This document shows, piece after piece, positions 7,349 through 15,322 of a stretch of 41,438 bases of DNA (the stretch's first letter is position 1; each line of letters opens with the position of its first letter). The stretch is from Gammaproteobacteria bacterium (GTDB lineage Bacteria > Pseudomonadota > Gammaproteobacteria > Pseudomonadales > Azotimanducaceae): contig PBRQ01000082.1 of NCBI GenBank assembly GCA_002725995.1, forward strand, positions 1 to 41,438. The letters run 5' to 3'. The notes under the pieces were generated by a model. That model was not told the DNA's origin. It made no database searches and was given only the letters and a program-made list of their open reading frames with translations. The position numbers and the translations under genes were made by a program.

Positions 7349-10132
7349 ATGTCAGCAGTGATTAAAGAGGATCAAATTTATAACGGGTGGGAAGATATCT
7401 ATCGCAATAAATGGGAATGGGATGAGGTTTATTGGGGTTCACACTGTGTGGATTGTTACCCTGGTTCTTGTCCGATGCGGGTCTACGTCAAGGACGGTAT
7501 TGTATGGCGAGAGGAGCAGGCCGGTAGCTTCGATACCATTGAAGAAAATGTACCTGATTTCAATCCCATGGGCTGCCAGAAGGGTGCATCCTGGAGTCAG
7601 TCACTCTATGGGCCTGACCGTTTGCTCTATCCACTTAAACGGGTTGGTGAGCGTGGTGAAGGCAAATGGAACAGAATTAGCTGGGATGATGCGCTGACCG
7701 ATATAGCCGATTCCATGGTTGACGCAATCGTGGAGTATGGTCCGCATACCATTACCCATGAGGGGACGCCAGAATATGCAACCGTACACCCTACAAGTAA
7801 GTTTTTTGGCACTATAGGTGGCGCCAACCTTGATCTGAATGGCTCCATCAATGACTTCTCAATTGGCCTGTATCAGACCTTCGGCAAATTCTCACCGGTA
7901 AGTTCAGCCGATGACTGGTTTCATTCGGAACTGGTCCTGATCTGGCATATGAACCCGGTCTTTACCCGCATTCCTTTCTACCATTTTATTGCGGAGGCAC
8001 GCTACAACGGTGCCGAGGTGGTGAATATTTCACCTGATATCAATCCTTCCCATACACACGCGGATTACCAGGTGCCGATTAACGGTGCAACGGACCCTGC
8101 CTTTGGCCTGGCTATCGTCCAGGTCATTCTTGAAGAAAAGATTGCGGATTGGGAATTTATCCGTGAGCAGACAGATATGGCTTACCTGGTTCGCAGCGAT
8201 ACGGGTCGGTATCTCAGGGAAACAGAAGTAACCGGAGCGGGTCGTGAGGATCAGATGTATCAGTGGGATCCTGAAAAAGGACTCATGAAAGCCAACCGTG
8301 GTGACTGCCGGCTCAATGGGCTTGAGGTCGCACTTGAAGGAACCTTTGCAGTAGACTTGAATGACGGTGCGAAAGTTGAAGTACGTCCTGTGTTGGAAGC
8401 GCTAAGGGATCATCTCAATGAGAATTTCACCCCGGAGAAACAGGAGCCGATTACAGGTGTTCACCCGGACACTATTCGCTTGTTAGCGCGCAAAGTCGCA
8501 TCAAAACGCACCAACATCATGCTCGGTTATAACGCCTGCAAGTTTTATCATGGAGACCTGATCGAGCGCGCCATGTGTCTTGTGTTGGCAGTGAGTGGAA
8601 ACTGGGGCAAGCAGGGCACGGGGATTCGCTGCTGGGCAGCAGGCATGCATGAGGGACAGTTTATTGCCCAGGATAAACCTGGACCTGGTGCTCAGGCTAC
8701 TGAAATGGTCATAGCTTCCCAGGAAGCTGGTTTTGACGCGTTTAAGGCCATTGACCCAACCGCAACGATAGAGATTGCCATCAGGGATAGTGTGCGCCTA
8801 ATGAATCAACCGGTTGCAGATATTCCGGCGTTCTGGTGGTACAACCAGTGCGGCTACGAAGATCGGTGGAATACGCCTGAATGGGGTGATGAATCTCTGC
8901 CGCGCACTTTCAATGAATATATGAAAGAGGCCCTCGACAAGGGTTGGTGGGATGAGCCATCGAAGGATCCACCCCAAGTGCTCATTGAGTGCGGCGGCAA
9001 TATGCTGCGACGCACGAGAGGCGGTAAGACCGCACTGCTTGATACACTCTGGCCGAAACTGAAGAAAATAGTCACCATCGACTTCCGTATGAGCCAGACG
9101 GCGCTTTATGCGGACTATGTGCTTCCAGCGGCGCAACACTACGAAAAGATCGGCTTCAGCATTCCTACACCGCATGTGATGAATCTGAACCTGTCAGACA
9201 AGGCTGTAAAACCGGCAGGTGAAGCAAAGAATGAGTGGGATATATACCTTGCGCTGGTCGAGAAATTTGTTGAACGGGCTGCTGCACGTGGACTCAAGGA
9301 GTATAAAACCTACGGAGGCGATTCGAGAGTAATTGAGGAACTGGTCAGTCGCTTCACGATGGGAGGCTACTACAAGGATGAAGAAGGTACATTCGATGAA
9401 GAAAAGCTGATTGATGAAGGTGTCCGAGATTCTGTCTTGGTAGGTACCTTGCCAATGGGCACCACCCTTGACAGTGTCCGAGACAGTGGTCCAGTCAGGT
9501 TTATCGATTTTGGTGTGACGGGGATGGGCTCAGCCCAGGCTTCACCCATCGAGAAAGACAAGACCCATGTGCCATTTCGAAATCACACTGAATCGGGGCA
9601 CCCGTTTCCTACCTATGCACGCCGCGCACAATTTTTCATTGACCATGAGTGGTTCATGGAAGCGGGTGAACAACTGCCCACTCATAAACCTGATCCGAAG
9701 GCAGGTGGAGACTATTCTCTTGGTATGACCTCTGGGCACAACCGTTGGTCAATTCATACCATGAATCAGGCGAATAGCGTGATTCTAGGTACCCACAGGG
9801 GGGAACCCAATATGATGGTTAATCCTGATGATGCAACTGAACGTGGCGTCGAGGATGATGATCTGGTGCGTGTCTATAACGATGTTGGTGAGTTCAAGGT
9901 CAGGGTCAAGGTTGCCGCCAATGTCAAACCGGGCCAGGTGGTGTCTTACAACGGCTGGGCAGGATCCCAGTACAAAGACTGGAGTGGTGCGAATGAGATG
10001 GAGCCGGGCATGGTGAAATGGATCGGTTTTGCCGGCGGTTACGGACATCTGAATTTCTTCCCAACCGAGTGGCAACCGGTACCTGTGTCTCGATGGACGC
10101 GATGTGAGTTTGAGAAAATAGTGGATGCCTGA
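7349..10132 (+). CDS. Type II DMSO reductase-family molybdoenzyme, alpha subunit 1
   Basis: A 927-aa catalytic subunit, similar in length to ethylbenzene and steroid C25 dehydrogenase alpha subunits. It would hold the Mo-bis-MGD cofactor and one [4Fe-4S] cluster. Likely cluster ligands are H32-x3-C36-x4-C41-x34-C76, the type II His-first pattern. The presumed Mo-ligand Asp is D169 in LNGSINDFSIGLYQTFGK, followed by the family block DDWFHSELVLIWHMNP and YHFIAEARYNGAEVVNISPD. The C-terminal MGD-binding region shows TSGHNRWSIHTMNQAN. There is no twin-arginine leader, so the protein should be cytoplasmic, unlike EBDH and S25DH. GGAGGAG precedes the ATG. The substrate is unknown; hydroxylation of an unactivated C-H bond is the family-based guess. 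Confidence 0.9.
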   Translation: MSAVIKEDQIYNGWEDIYRNKWEWDEVYWGSHCVDCYPGSCPMRVYVKDGIVWREEQAGSFDTIEENVPDFNPMGCQKGASWSQSLYGPDRLLYPLKRVGERGEGKWNRISWDDALTDIADSMVDAIVEYGPHTITHEGTPEYATVHPTSKFFGTIGGANLDLNGSINDFSIGLYQTFGKFSPVSSADDWFHSELVLIWHMNPVFTRIPFYHFIAEARYNGAEVVNISPDINPSHTHADYQVPINGATDPAFGLAIVQVILEEKIADWEFIREQTDMAYLVRSDTGRYLRETEVTGAGREDQMYQWDPEKGLMKANRGDCRLNGLEVALEGTFAVDLNDGAKVEVRPVLEALRDHLNENFTPEKQEPITGVHPDTIRLLARKVASKRTNIMLGYNACKFYHGDLIERAMCLVLAVSGNWGKQGTGIRCWAAGMHEGQFIAQDKPGPGAQATEMVIASQEAGFDAFKAIDPTATIEIAIRDSVRLMNQPVADIPAFWWYNQCGYEDRWNTPEWGDESLPRTFNEYMKEALDKGWWDEPSKDPPQVLIECGGNMLRRTRGGKTALLDTLWPKLKKIVTIDFRMSQTALYADYVLPAAQHYEKIGFSIPTPHVMNLNLSDKAVKPAGEAKNEWDIYLALVEKFVERAAARGLKEYKTYGGDSRVIEELVSRFTMGGYYKDEEGTFDEEKLIDEGVRDSVLVGTLPMGTTLDSVRDSGPVRFIDFGVTGMGSAQASPIEKDKTHVPFRNHTESGHPFPTYARRAQFFIDHEWFMEAGEQLPTHKPDPKAGGDYSLGMTSGHNRWSIHTMNQANSVILGTHRGEPNMMVNPDDATERGVEDDDLVRVYNDVGEFKVRVKVAANVKPGQVVSYNGWAGSQYKDWSGANEMEPGMVKWIGFAGGYGHLNFFPTEWQPVPVSRWTRCEFEKIVDA

Positions 10133-12926
10133 GCGGAAAGCACATAAGCAGCAGTACCAGGATCGACTGGAATTCGATTCGGTTAAGTGGGGAACGCACT
10201 GTGCGGACTGCTATCCTGGTAATTGCCCGATGCGGGTATTTGTTAAGGACAACAAGGTTGTCCGCGAGGAGCAGTCGGGAACCCTGCCAGCCGTAGAGGA
10301 GGGAGTCCCCGATTACAATCCCATGGGGTGTATGCAGGGCGCCTGTTGGAATCACTCCCTGGATGGCCCCGATCGGATTTCTCATCCCCTTAAACGGGCT
10401 GGTGAGCGGGGTGAGGGTAAATGGGAGCAGATTTCCTGGGACCAGGCACTAACCGAAATAGCTGACAGTATGCTCGACGCTATAGAGGAGCACGGTCCGC
10501 GCTCCATTGTCCGGGATGGTACGCCGGAAACTGCAGTAGTTGGGCCAACCGGTCGTCTTTTTGAAACTATTGGCGGCTTTGGGCTGGATCTGAACGGTTC
10601 CATTGGGGATTTTAACCCCGGACTGTATGTTAGCTTCGGCAAGATGCAGATAGAAAGCTCTGCCGATGAATGGTTCTGTTCTGAACTGATTCTGTTTTGG
10701 CACAGCAATCCTGTGTTTACCAGAATTCCCTTCTATCATTTCATTTCAGAGGCCCGTTACAACGGTTGTGAAATAGTTAATATTTCGCCTGATATCAACC
10801 CATCCCATACGCATGCGGACTACCAGATAACGGTCAATGGTGCGAGCGATGCAGCCCTGGCCCTGTCAATGGTTCAGGTTGTGCTCGAAGAGGACATAGC
10901 CGACCTCGAATTTATCAGAGAGCAGACCGACCTCAGTCTGCTAGTCAGGAGCGAGACGGGCAGGTATCTACGAGAGATTGATGTCAGCGGAGAGGGCAGG
11001 GAAGATCAGTTGTATCAGTGGGATCCTGATTCTGGCCTGAAGCAGGCGGATCGCGGCAATCTGCTGCTGAACGGGCTGGAAATCGTGCTGGAAGGGGAGT
11101 TTGAAGTAAAACTCCACGACGGTACCAGTGTTTGCGTCAAGCCGGTGCTAAATATTCTCAGGGAGCAACTGAACCGGGACTATACACCGGAGAAACAACA
11201 GGCCGTGACCGGTGTTCACCCAGACAGTGTGCGCATGCTGGCGAGAAAGATTGCCACCAGGCGCACCAATATTATGCATGGCATGAATGCGGCCAAGATT
11301 TATCATGGTGATCTGATTGAGCGCGCCATGTGCCTCTTGTTGGGTGTAACAGGAAATTGGGGGCGTCGAGGATCTGGCATTAGGGGTTGGGCGGTCGGAC
11401 TTATGGATGGCTCCCAGCTTGCCATGGGCAAGAACAAGCCGGGCCTGCTGGCGGCCGATGCCGTATTGAGTTCAAGGGAAGGGGCTATCTCGGGGCTGCA
11501 GCAGTTGGATCCCACCATGACTACCGAACTTGCAATGAATGAGTTGACCAAGGGGCCAAGGGGACTGCTTGGTCAGCTGCAACAGGTACCAGAGGGTACA
11601 GAACTTCCATTTGCCGCACATTCAATACCCGCCTTCTGGTGGTACTACCAGGTTGAATTCGGCAATCGCTGGAATACGCCTGAGTGGGGAGATTCATCAC
11701 TGCCGAGAACGTTCGATGAGTATATGCAGGAAGCTCTCGACAAGGGCTGGTGGAACGGGCTGGATCACCCAAGAAGAGATGAAGTGCCGCAGGTGTTGAT
11801 TGAATGTGGCAGCAATATGCTGCGCAAGGCGCGTGGTGGAAAGGAAATGCTGCTCAAGAACCTCTGGCCTAAACTGAAGACCATTGTTGATATCGATTTT
11901 CGCATGACCGCTACGGCCAGCTATTCGGACTATTTTCTGCCGGCGGCTCAACATTATGAAAAGGTCTGTTTTGCTATTACCGGACCTCAGGTGATGAATC
12001 TCACGCTGGCGGATAAGGTGGTTGAACCTGTTTGTGAATCGAAGAGCGAATGGAGAATGTTTTCAGAACTGCTTGCAGCCATGTCACGCCGGGCTGAAGA
12101 GAGAGGGATCAGTGAATACAGCGACCCAGAGGGAAAGATACGAAGGTATGCTGAACTTGAGCAAGTTTTTACCATGGATGGCTACTATGAGAATGAGGAA
12201 GTCGTAGCCGATGAGCAGGTCAGGGACTCAGCCTATGCTGGCACGCTGCCGGAGGGAACGACGCTGGACAGTCTTAGGGAAACAGGGTTTGTAAGGTTTA
12301 CTGACTGGGGAAAAATGCCCGGCGCCCTGCACCAGGCATCACCCTTTGAAACAGACAAGGTACACACACCCTTTCGCCATCATGTGGAGCGAGGTGACCC
12401 ATTTCCCACCTATTCAAGGCGCGCACAATTTTATATTGACCATGAGTGGTTTCTTGAAGCAAATGAACAGCTCCCGATTCACAAACCAAATCCTGCGATG
12501 GGCGGGGACTATCCCATGGGGCTGACTTCAGGTCATAATCGCTGGTCTATTCACTCAATTAATCATCTTAACCGGACCGTGTTAAGTACCCACCGTGGGT
12601 CACCGAACGTAATGGTTAACCCGAGTGATGCGAAGGCGCGTGGCGTGCAAGACGATGACCTCGTCAGGATTTTCAATGATGTCAGTGATTTTTACTGTCA
12701 TGCTAAGGTTGCCCCAAATGTGCGGCCGGGGCAGGTTATTTCCTATAATGGCTGGGAGCCATTGCAATATAAGGATTGGAATGGAGCTAACGAGATAGAA
12801 CCAGGCATGGTCAAGTGGAATGGTTTCTCCGGTGGGTATGGGCATCTGAACTTTGCCTTCCTTGGCTGGCAGCCGATTCCTATTGACCGTTGGACCCGGT
12901 GTGACTTTGAATTGGCAATGAATTGA
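10125..12926 (+). CDS. Type II DMSO reductase-family molybdoenzyme, alpha subunit 2
   Basis: A 933-aa paralogue of alpha 1, starting 8 bp inside it, so the two are translationally coupled. Likely cluster ligands are H25-x3-C29-x4-C34-x34-C69, and the Mo-ligand Asp is D162 in NGSIGDFNPGLYVSFGK. It shares with alpha 1 the blocks NPVFTRIPFYHFI and NISPDINPSHTHADYQ, and it is the closest of the four to alpha 1 by eye. Differences cluster in the middle (an extra GPRGLLGQLQQVPEGTELPF stretch near residue 485), a plausible substrate-specificity region. No Tat signal is present. There is no beta subunit between alpha 1 and alpha 2, so both presumably share a beta encoded downstream. Confidence 0.9.
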   Translation: MPERKAHKQQYQDRLEFDSVKWGTHCADCYPGNCPMRVFVKDNKVVREEQSGTLPAVEEGVPDYNPMGCMQGACWNHSLDGPDRISHPLKRAGERGEGKWEQISWDQALTEIADSMLDAIEEHGPRSIVRDGTPETAVVGPTGRLFETIGGFGLDLNGSIGDFNPGLYVSFGKMQIESSADEWFCSELILFWHSNPVFTRIPFYHFISEARYNGCEIVNISPDINPSHTHADYQITVNGASDAALALSMVQVVLEEDIADLEFIREQTDLSLLVRSETGRYLREIDVSGEGREDQLYQWDPDSGLKQADRGNLLLNGLEIVLEGEFEVKLHDGTSVCVKPVLNILREQLNRDYTPEKQQAVTGVHPDSVRMLARKIATRRTNIMHGMNAAKIYHGDLIERAMCLLLGVTGNWGRRGSGIRGWAVGLMDGSQLAMGKNKPGLLAADAVLSSREGAISGLQQLDPTMTTELAMNELTKGPRGLLGQLQQVPEGTELPFAAHSIPAFWWYYQVEFGNRWNTPEWGDSSLPRTFDEYMQEALDKGWWNGLDHPRRDEVPQVLIECGSNMLRKARGGKEMLLKNLWPKLKTIVDIDFRMTATASYSDYFLPAAQHYEKVCFAITGPQVMNLTLADKVVEPVCESKSEWRMFSELLAAMSRRAEERGISEYSDPEGKIRRYAELEQVFTMDGYYENEEVVADEQVRDSAYAGTLPEGTTLDSLRETGFVRFTDWGKMPGALHQASPFETDKVHTPFRHHVERGDPFPTYSRRAQFYIDHEWFLEANEQLPIHKPNPAMGGDYPMGLTSGHNRWSIHSINHLNRTVLSTHRGSPNVMVNPSDAKARGVQDDDLVRIFNDVSDFYCHAKVAPNVRPGQVISYNGWEPLQYKDWNGANEIEPGMVKWNGFSGGYGHLNFAFLGWQPIPIDRWTRCDFELAMN

Positions 12927-12949
12927 ACTGGCATAGAAATACAATAGAG

Positions 12950-12972
12950 AACTATTGACTAGGTCAATAGTT
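12950..12972. promoter_or_regulatory. Inverted repeat between alpha 2 and gamma
   Basis: AACTATTGAC-TAG-GTCAATAGTT has perfect 10-bp arms around a 3-bp centre, in the 73-bp gap before gamma. The core TTGA-N5-TCAA resembles an FNR/CRP site but is one base shorter than the N6 spacing those proteins need. It could be an operator for another dimeric regulator or an mRNA hairpin that adjusts alpha versus gamma-beta expression. There is no T-run, so it is not a classic terminator. Confidence 0.6.
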
Positions 12973-12999
12973 TAACTTTGAGAAAGTGGAGAAGGTGTT

Positions 13000-13593
13000 A
13001 TGAAAGTTGAACGAATGGATAATGAAGCTGCGGACCTAAAGGATCCGGCTTCGGCTGTCTGGAGCGGGCTAACAGCGGAGAATATATCGCTTGCACCTGT
13101 ACCATTGGCTGCGCAACCAACGGAGTACATCCGGGTTAGCCGGGCTGATCAACCCTATGGAGAGACAGCGGAAGCCAGTGCAACAGCAGTTGGCAGTGGT
13201 GATCAGTTATATGTTCGCCTTGAGTGGCAGGATGATGAAAGGCCGAATGGAGAATTTGCGGATGCGGCAGCTGTTATTCTTGGCTCAGGCGACAATATCG
13301 CGACACTGGGCAGTGACGATACCCCGTTAAAGCTATGGTACTGGGCTGATGATCGTGACGGTGCCCTGAATCTCTCGTCCAGCGGGCCTGGTGTGGTACT
13401 CAAGAATTCGGGTGTCTCGGTCAGTGCCGCAGCAAGTAGGGATGACAACCGCTGGGCAGTCGTATTGTCGGGCCCTGCGAAGGAAGTAAGTGATTCCCAA
13501 ATGGGTGTTGCGATCTGGAATGGATCAAATGATGAGCGGGCGGGTCTTGCGGCTGTAAGTGGATGGCTATCACTGGATATGGAGGCGTCATGA
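13000..13593 (+). CDS. Ethylbenzene dehydrogenase-like gamma subunit (probably haem-less)
   Basis: A 197-aa protein resembling the haem-b gamma subunits of EBDH, DdhC, SerC and ClrC. Family landmarks are LYVRLEWQDDE, EFADAAAVIL, GSDDTPLKLWYWADD and VAIWNGSNDERAG. In characterised members the haem is held by a Met before the GS/GD turn and a Lys near the C-terminus. Here those places read L103 (ATLGSDD) and A184 (AGLAAVSGW). No signal peptide is present, whereas the known ones are periplasmic. It may be a structural subunit without haem. GGAGAAGG precedes the ATG, and its stop overlaps the beta start (ATGA). It is the only gamma in the window. Confidence 0.75.
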   Translation: MKVERMDNEAADLKDPASAVWSGLTAENISLAPVPLAAQPTEYIRVSRADQPYGETAEASATAVGSGDQLYVRLEWQDDERPNGEFADAAAVILGSGDNIATLGSDDTPLKLWYWADDRDGALNLSSSGPGVVLKNSGVSVSAAASRDDNRWAVVLSGPAKEVSDSQMGVAIWNGSNDERAGLAAVSGWLSLDMEAS

Positions 13594-14621
13594 ACGAAAC
13601 GAGTGAAAAGAGACAGATCGCATGGGTTATCGATCTGAACAAATGTATTGGCTGTCAAACCTGTTCAGTTGCCTGCAAGGTACTTTGGACTCGTGAAGAA
13701 AGCGAGAAGGCGCAGTGGTGGTGTTCTGTAAACACCCTGCCAGGTAAAGGCACACCGAAGGATTGGGAAGGTATGGGCGGTGGTTTTGATGACGCGATGG
13801 CGCCTAAAACGGGGCATCAGCCGACACCCGCTGACTTTGGCGGTGGCTTTGATTTCAATCATGAAGAAGTCTTTTTTGGTGGTTCCGCCGGTAAGGTGCA
13901 CCTCGAACCACAGGCCCCAAGAGAGGGGCGCTGGGCGATGAACTGGGATGAAGACCAGGGTGCCGGTGAATGGCCGAATTCCTATTACTTCTACATGCCA
14001 AGGATGTGCAACCACTGCTCCAAGCCTGCCTGTGCAGAAGCCTGTCCATCCGGTGCCATGTACAAGAACGATGATGGACTGGTGGTCCGGGATGAAGAAA
14101 TTTGTTCTGGCAGCCGATTTTGTATGGAAGCATGTCCCTACAAAAAGATTTATTTCAATTATGAGAGGCAGGTAGCACAGCATTGTATTGGTTGTTTCCC
14201 GCGTATCGAGAAAGGTGTTGCGCCCGCATGTGTTCGCCAGTGTCCAGGGCGGGCAATGTTTACGGGCTGGTTGTCAGAGGATGGACCAGTGAGAGACCTG
14301 GTGATGAAACACAAGGTGGCCCTGCCTCTGCATGGAGAATATGGGACCTCACCAAATGTTTACTATGTGCCGCCCCTGTCTCCGCACCCCTTAAATGAAG
14401 ATATGTCAATCAATGCGGAGAAACCGCGTATACCGCCGGAAGAACTTGAAGCCATGTTCGGACCTGAAGTACACGATGCCTTGTCAAGGTTGCAAGCCGA
14501 AATGGACAAGGTTCGAGAAGGCGGTTCGTCCGAGTTGATGAAGACCTTGATTGCCTACAAGTGGCAGGAGCTCCTCGGTCCCTTTACCGAAGATCCAGCG
14601 AACATCATTGCCACTGGTTAA
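13590..14621 (+). CDS. Four-cluster Fe-S beta subunit 1
   Basis: A 343-aa electron-transfer subunit of the NarH/EbdB/DdhB type. Four cysteine groups are visible: C19-x2-C22-x2-C25-x3-C29; C140-x2-C143-x4-C148-x3-C152; C172-x2-S175-x2-C178-x3-C182; and C199-x2-C202-x11-C214-x3-C218. The third group lacks one Cys (Ser175, Trp in NarH), the pattern of a [3Fe-4S] cluster, so three [4Fe-4S] plus one [3Fe-4S] are expected. The ATG at 13590 follows GGAGG and gives the same length as beta 2. It sits between gamma and the chaperone, the standard type II operon order. Confidence 0.92.
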   Translation: MNETSEKRQIAWVIDLNKCIGCQTCSVACKVLWTREESEKAQWWCSVNTLPGKGTPKDWEGMGGGFDDAMAPKTGHQPTPADFGGGFDFNHEEVFFGGSAGKVHLEPQAPREGRWAMNWDEDQGAGEWPNSYYFYMPRMCNHCSKPACAEACPSGAMYKNDDGLVVRDEEICSGSRFCMEACPYKKIYFNYERQVAQHCIGCFPRIEKGVAPACVRQCPGRAMFTGWLSEDGPVRDLVMKHKVALPLHGEYGTSPNVYYVPPLSPHPLNEDMSINAEKPRIPPEELEAMFGPEVHDALSRLQAEMDKVREGGSSELMKTLIAYKWQELLGPFTEDPANIIATG

Positions 14622-14632
14622 GGAGAAAAGAG

Positions 14633-15307
14633 ATGTTTGTATATTCATTGGACGGCCTTGAAATCGATGGTGATCTGGCAAACGATGTAGAGATCGAAGA
14701 TAACGAGATTACAGCCCGTTCCGGGGTGTACCAGGTGCTGGGCCGGATTTTCAGTATTCCGGATGATGATGCTCATCAGGTGGCGGTTGAAGGGAAATGG
14801 CCGGAAAAGCTGCGCGAAGCAGCCGACCTGCTGGCCTTTGATTTTGACTTTGGTGTCGCCGCGCTGGCATCGTCAGTCAGTGCGGAAGAGTATCAGGCCG
14901 AATATTTGTGGCTTTTTGAGGTCGGTGACGGTAGCGGTTGCCCGGCGCCCATCTACGGAGGGTTATACACGGGTGGTGATCGACGCAAGCAAATGGAGGA
15001 AGTATCACGATTTTTTGAATACTTTGGCCTCAAAACCTCTAAAGATGATAAACGTCCACCTGACCATCTTGCTACTGAATTTGAATTCATGCAGTATTTA
15101 GCCTTCAAGGAAGCAGCATCGCCATCACCTAGATTGGGTGGTTCATTTCATCGTGCCCAGGAAGATTTTCTGGAACGGCAGCTAATAAGCTGGCTGGATG
15201 AATTTGCTGCGAATTTGGCTGCTGCGGATGCTTTGCCCGTCTTTATATGGGCTAGCCGCACAGCGGCTGAGTTTGTAAAGGCAGATCTGCAATATCTTCA
15301 ATCATGA
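14633..15307 (+). CDS. TorD/NarJ-like Mo-enzyme chaperone 1
   Basis: A 224-aa, mostly helical, cytoplasmic chaperone of the TorD/DmsD/NarJ superfamily. It would hold the alpha subunit open for Mo-cofactor insertion and is not part of the mature enzyme (EbdD/DdhD equivalent). Visible family traits are an early RSGVYQVLGRIFSIPDDDAH helix, the central EYQAEYLWLFEVG block, and PPDHLATEFEFMQYLAFKE, matching the TorD P-D-H-x-x-x-E-L-x-F-M signature. AGGAGAAAAG directly before the ATG fixes the start at 14633. It is encoded between beta 1 and alpha 3. Confidence 0.85.
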   Translation: MFVYSLDGLEIDGDLANDVEIEDNEITARSGVYQVLGRIFSIPDDDAHQVAVEGKWPEKLREAADLLAFDFDFGVAALASSVSAEEYQAEYLWLFEVGDGSGCPAPIYGGLYTGGDRRKQMEEVSRFFEYFGLKTSKDDKRPPDHLATEFEFMQYLAFKEAASPSPRLGGSFHRAQEDFLERQLISWLDEFAANLAAADALPVFIWASRTAAEFVKADLQYLQS

Positions 15308-15322
15308 GCAGGAATACGGATT

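Noticed and set aside
9924-10385. Long antisense frames inside the alpha genes (also 8798-9175, 11521-11772, 13665-14183 and others)
   Set aside because: They are mirror frames of strongly conserved genes on the plus strand, with no ribosome sites or recognisable motifs.
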